From Malania oleifera (taxonomy: Eukaryota; Streptophyta; Magnoliopsida; Santalales; Ximeniaceae), in assembly GCF_029873635.1 (NCBI RefSeq), contig NC_080426.1, positions 50,234,093 through 50,298,092 on the forward strand: a stretch of 64,000 nucleotides of DNA. Reading direction: 5' to 3'. Under the pieces are notes generated by a model. The model was not told the origin of the DNA. It saw only the letters and a list, made by a program, of their open reading frames with translations, and ran no database searches. Below are positions 61,762 to 64,000 of the stretch, one piece after another (the stretch's first letter is position 1; every line of letters begins with the position of its first letter). A program made the translations under genes and the position numbers.

Positions 61762-62690
61762 GAAGGAATTTGGAGCGACGACTCTAGCTGCTCATCTGGA
61801 GGAGAATATCCATGAGGAGGTAGTGCTCTGGTCTCCAGTTGTTGCTGCAGTGGGGCTTCTTTTTTAGCAAATTTGGGCCATGTAATAACAGGCCCAATGT
61901 TTAAATAATAAAGCTATGGGCCTTTCTTTGGTTTCTAAAGAGGGATTCCCCCCAACAAGGGAATTCTCAGTTGGGTCTTGCCTCTAAGGAGGTCCATTGC
62001 AAGGTTATGGACATCCCAGCCCCTCCCATGCCTGATCCTATCTTCAATCTGGTCCATTTTCCTGGCCAATAGCAGAAGGAATTTGGAGCGACGACTCTAG
62101 CTGCTCGTCTGGAGGAGAATATCCATGAGGAGGTAGTACGCAAGTCCCCGGATGTTGCTGCAGTGGGGCTTCTTTTTTAGCAAATTTAGGCCATGTAACA
62201 ACAGGCCCAATGTTTAAATAATAAAGCTATGGGCCTCTCTTTGGTTTCTAAAGAGGGATCCCCACAACAAGGGAATACTTAGTTGGGTCTTGCCTCTAAG
62301 GAGACCCATTGCAAGGTTATGGACATCCAGACCCCTCCCATGCCTGATCCTATCATTGATCTAGTTCATTTCCCCGGCCAATCGCAGAAGGAATTTGGAG
62401 CGACGACTCTAGCTGCTCGTCTGGAGGAGAATATCCATGAGGAGGTAGTGCACAAGTCTCCAGTTGTTGCTGCAGTGGGGCTTCTGTTTTAGCAAATTTA
62501 GGCCATGTAATAACAGGCCCAATGTTTAAATAATAAAGCTATGGGTCTCTCTTTGGTTTCTAAAGAGGGGTCCCCCCAACAAGGGAATACTCAGTCAGGT
62601 CTTGCTAAGGTTATGGACATCCAGGCCCCTCCCATGCCTGATCCTATTGTCGATCTGGTTCATTTCCCTGGCCAATCGCAGAAGTAAGAT
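61762..62690 (+). repeat. Tandem array, three units of about 312 bases
   Basis: Units start at 61762, 62075 and 62387 with GAAGGAATTTGGAGCGACGA, and a fourth starts only as GAAG at 62691. Unit lengths are 313, 312 and 304; copies differ by scattered substitutions and a short deletion in the third. Each holds the same reading (KEFGATTLAARLEENIHEE) ending in a stop, then an AATAAA-containing stretch. It is followed by a LINE-like frame. Confidence 0.9.
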
Positions 62691-63602
62691 AAGGGGGAAG
62701 GTGGATGTACAGCCAGTAAATGAAATTCAAACTCCCTTTTCAGTTCTTCAAGGCAAACGAAAGGGATTCAGCAGAGTGTGTCATCAGGAAGACTTTTAGC
62801 ATGGTTCAAGAACAGGCTGGGAAGAAATTAACAATAATAACAGAAGCATCAGATCGGTGGTTGATTTGGGTTTCACAGAGGGGTTAGAGGCTGGTATAGT
62901 CAGGAGAAATAAAAAATAGAAGATGGACTGGGTACAAAATCTGAGGTTTTAATTCTGAAAAATCTAAGGGCTTTAAGATTTGCACTCTCTGATGGGTGCA
63001 GAAATGAAGAAATTATATGAAGCGAAGAGAGAGCAACCCAGTGAGATAAGTTCGAAGAGTATAAGGAGAGATTCTGCTGGAGGAGTTGAGTATTGTGGAA
63101 GATGCACTAGGTAAGAGGTCGGATATAGGAAGTGAAGGGGTTTGCAAAGGAAAGGAGGTTAAGAAATGGGGAGATTTTTCAGATAATGATAATGATGGCA
63201 TAAGTGAGTTTTGAGTGTGATAGGGGTTTGCTGTTGGATGAGATTCGAGAACAATATGATTATGTTTCTGATTCCTGTGGTGATTTTGAGGATCCATCAT
63301 ATGCTCATCCAGCCCCGCTGGAAGGAGTGGAGGGGGTTTCTATTTTTGAAAACAATGGATTGGGTAATAAAATGGAATGCATTGATGGAATTTTACCTAT
63401 GCTAGTGGAGGCGATTCCTAGGAAGGATTTAAAAGCCCAAGAGATATTTGATAAATTGGATTTAGAAATGTGTGATGTTGGAGAAACGGAAGTGCGATTT
63501 GTTGGGGGTAAGTGCAAAGTGAAGAAGGGTCGGAGGGAGCTAGCAAATTTCATATTCCTAGTGCATTTCCTTCTCTATTGTTCCCTTTTATTGAAATGCT
63601 GA
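62691..63602 (+). pseudogene. LINE-like frame upstream of endonuclease position (tentative)
   Basis: A broken reading leads into a clean 132-codon frame (63204-63602). It is acidic, with DYVSDSCGDFEDPSYAHP, and ends with a basic KCKVKKGRRELANF stretch that resembles the segment just before the L1 endonuclease. No endonuclease follows: the sequence becomes AT-rich after 63600. The function is otherwise unrecognised. Confidence 0.4.
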
Positions 63603-64000
63603 TATCCCTTAAAAAATTAAGGCTTCATGTGGACTGCATTTGTGGCTTGTATGCCTTAAAATGAGTTCGGTTTGCATCACACTGCACTTAAACAATTTTT
63701 TTGTTATTTTAAATAGTATAATACTTAAGGTATGTGAGGTGGTTAGATTTTTTATAATAAATTTCCAATTTCTAATTTCTGTCAAAGATTATCTTGGTAG
63801 ATTTGAAATTTTGTTTCTCATGTTTTTTTACCTTTTTTGCAATTTTCTTTTAGACTGTAAGCCCACTATTGTTTGCTGCATTTATCCTCTTTCTTGTCTT
63901 CCTTGGATTGCATCTTATAAACCCAAACAATTCTTCTCTCATCTTTTTAGTTTCAGCTAATTTATTTTTATTTTTCAACATGGAGGAGGCTTATGACTTA
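63603..64000. other. AT-rich tail, nothing recognised
   Basis: There is one frame of 106 codons with hydrophobic, low-complexity composition, not resembling a known protein. The missing last exon of the xylosyltransferase gene is not here. Confidence 0.4.

Noticed and set aside
63640-63960. Hydrophobic 106-codon frame at the window end
   Set aside because: AT-rich low-complexity sequence rich in Phe, Leu and Cys with no family match; not the missing xylosyltransferase exon.
1-64000. CRISPR arrays, bacterial operons, organellar insertions
   Set aside because: No regular short repeats with unique spacers, no Shine-Dalgarno-linked gene rows, and no plastid or mitochondrial gene was recognised.

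Overview
The window reads as nuclear DNA of a flowering plant, most likely a eudicot. It holds two plant genes with GT-AG introns, an AT-rich background, and a dense load of plant LTR retrotransposons primed by initiator tRNA-Met, LINEs, a SINE and MITEs. Nothing bacterial, organellar or viral was recognised. The species cannot be named from what is visible.

Positions 1-37,000 are a retrotransposon nest. From the left: the 3' end and 2.5-kb 3' LTR of a copia-type element (1-3387); a frameshifted copia leader-gag-protease fragment (3388-5000); a Tat/Ogre-like LTR fragment (5001-5752); a Tekay/Del-like Ty3/gypsy element on the minus strand (G2, 5753 to about 14604), which lost its 5' LTR and carries a solo LTR of another family (8176-9890); a broken gene for a plant transposon-type protein (15574-16822) behind an LTR-promoter-like stretch; and a second full-length gypsy element (G1, 18106-27186, minus strand). 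G1 has both LTRs, a primer-binding site, a polypurine tract and an exact 5-bp target duplication. It sits inside the gag region of a minus-strand copia element whose 5' LTR is 27739-29693. Then follow a plus-strand LTR remnant (29694-30447), about 4 kb with nothing recognisable, and a probable solo LTR (34577-36633).

Positions 37,387-49,080 hold a complete nine-exon gene for an ABI-like subunit of the SCAR/WAVE actin-nucleation complex (ABIL1-type, 306 codons). Its introns carry a solo LTR with a perfect target duplication and a degenerate hAT-like MITE. After a spacer with a tRNA-derived SINE flanked by a 16-bp duplication, positions 51,747-55,627 hold the first three exons of a GT77 xylosyltransferase (RGXT/MGP4 family). 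Its last coding exon was not found before the window ends. The intervening more than 8 kb is packed with L1-type LINE fragments, a TRIM-like element and two local tandem duplications.

The two host genes are in the same orientation but have unrelated roles (actin nucleation at the cytoskeleton, pectin xylosylation in the Golgi). No operon-like or clustered system is evident. The most unusual pattern is the recurrence of GTCGAC-centred palindromes just upstream of the TATA box in LTRs of several gypsy and copia families. A roughly 312-bp tandem array in front of a LINE-like ORF is the second signal that ordinary annotation would not explain.
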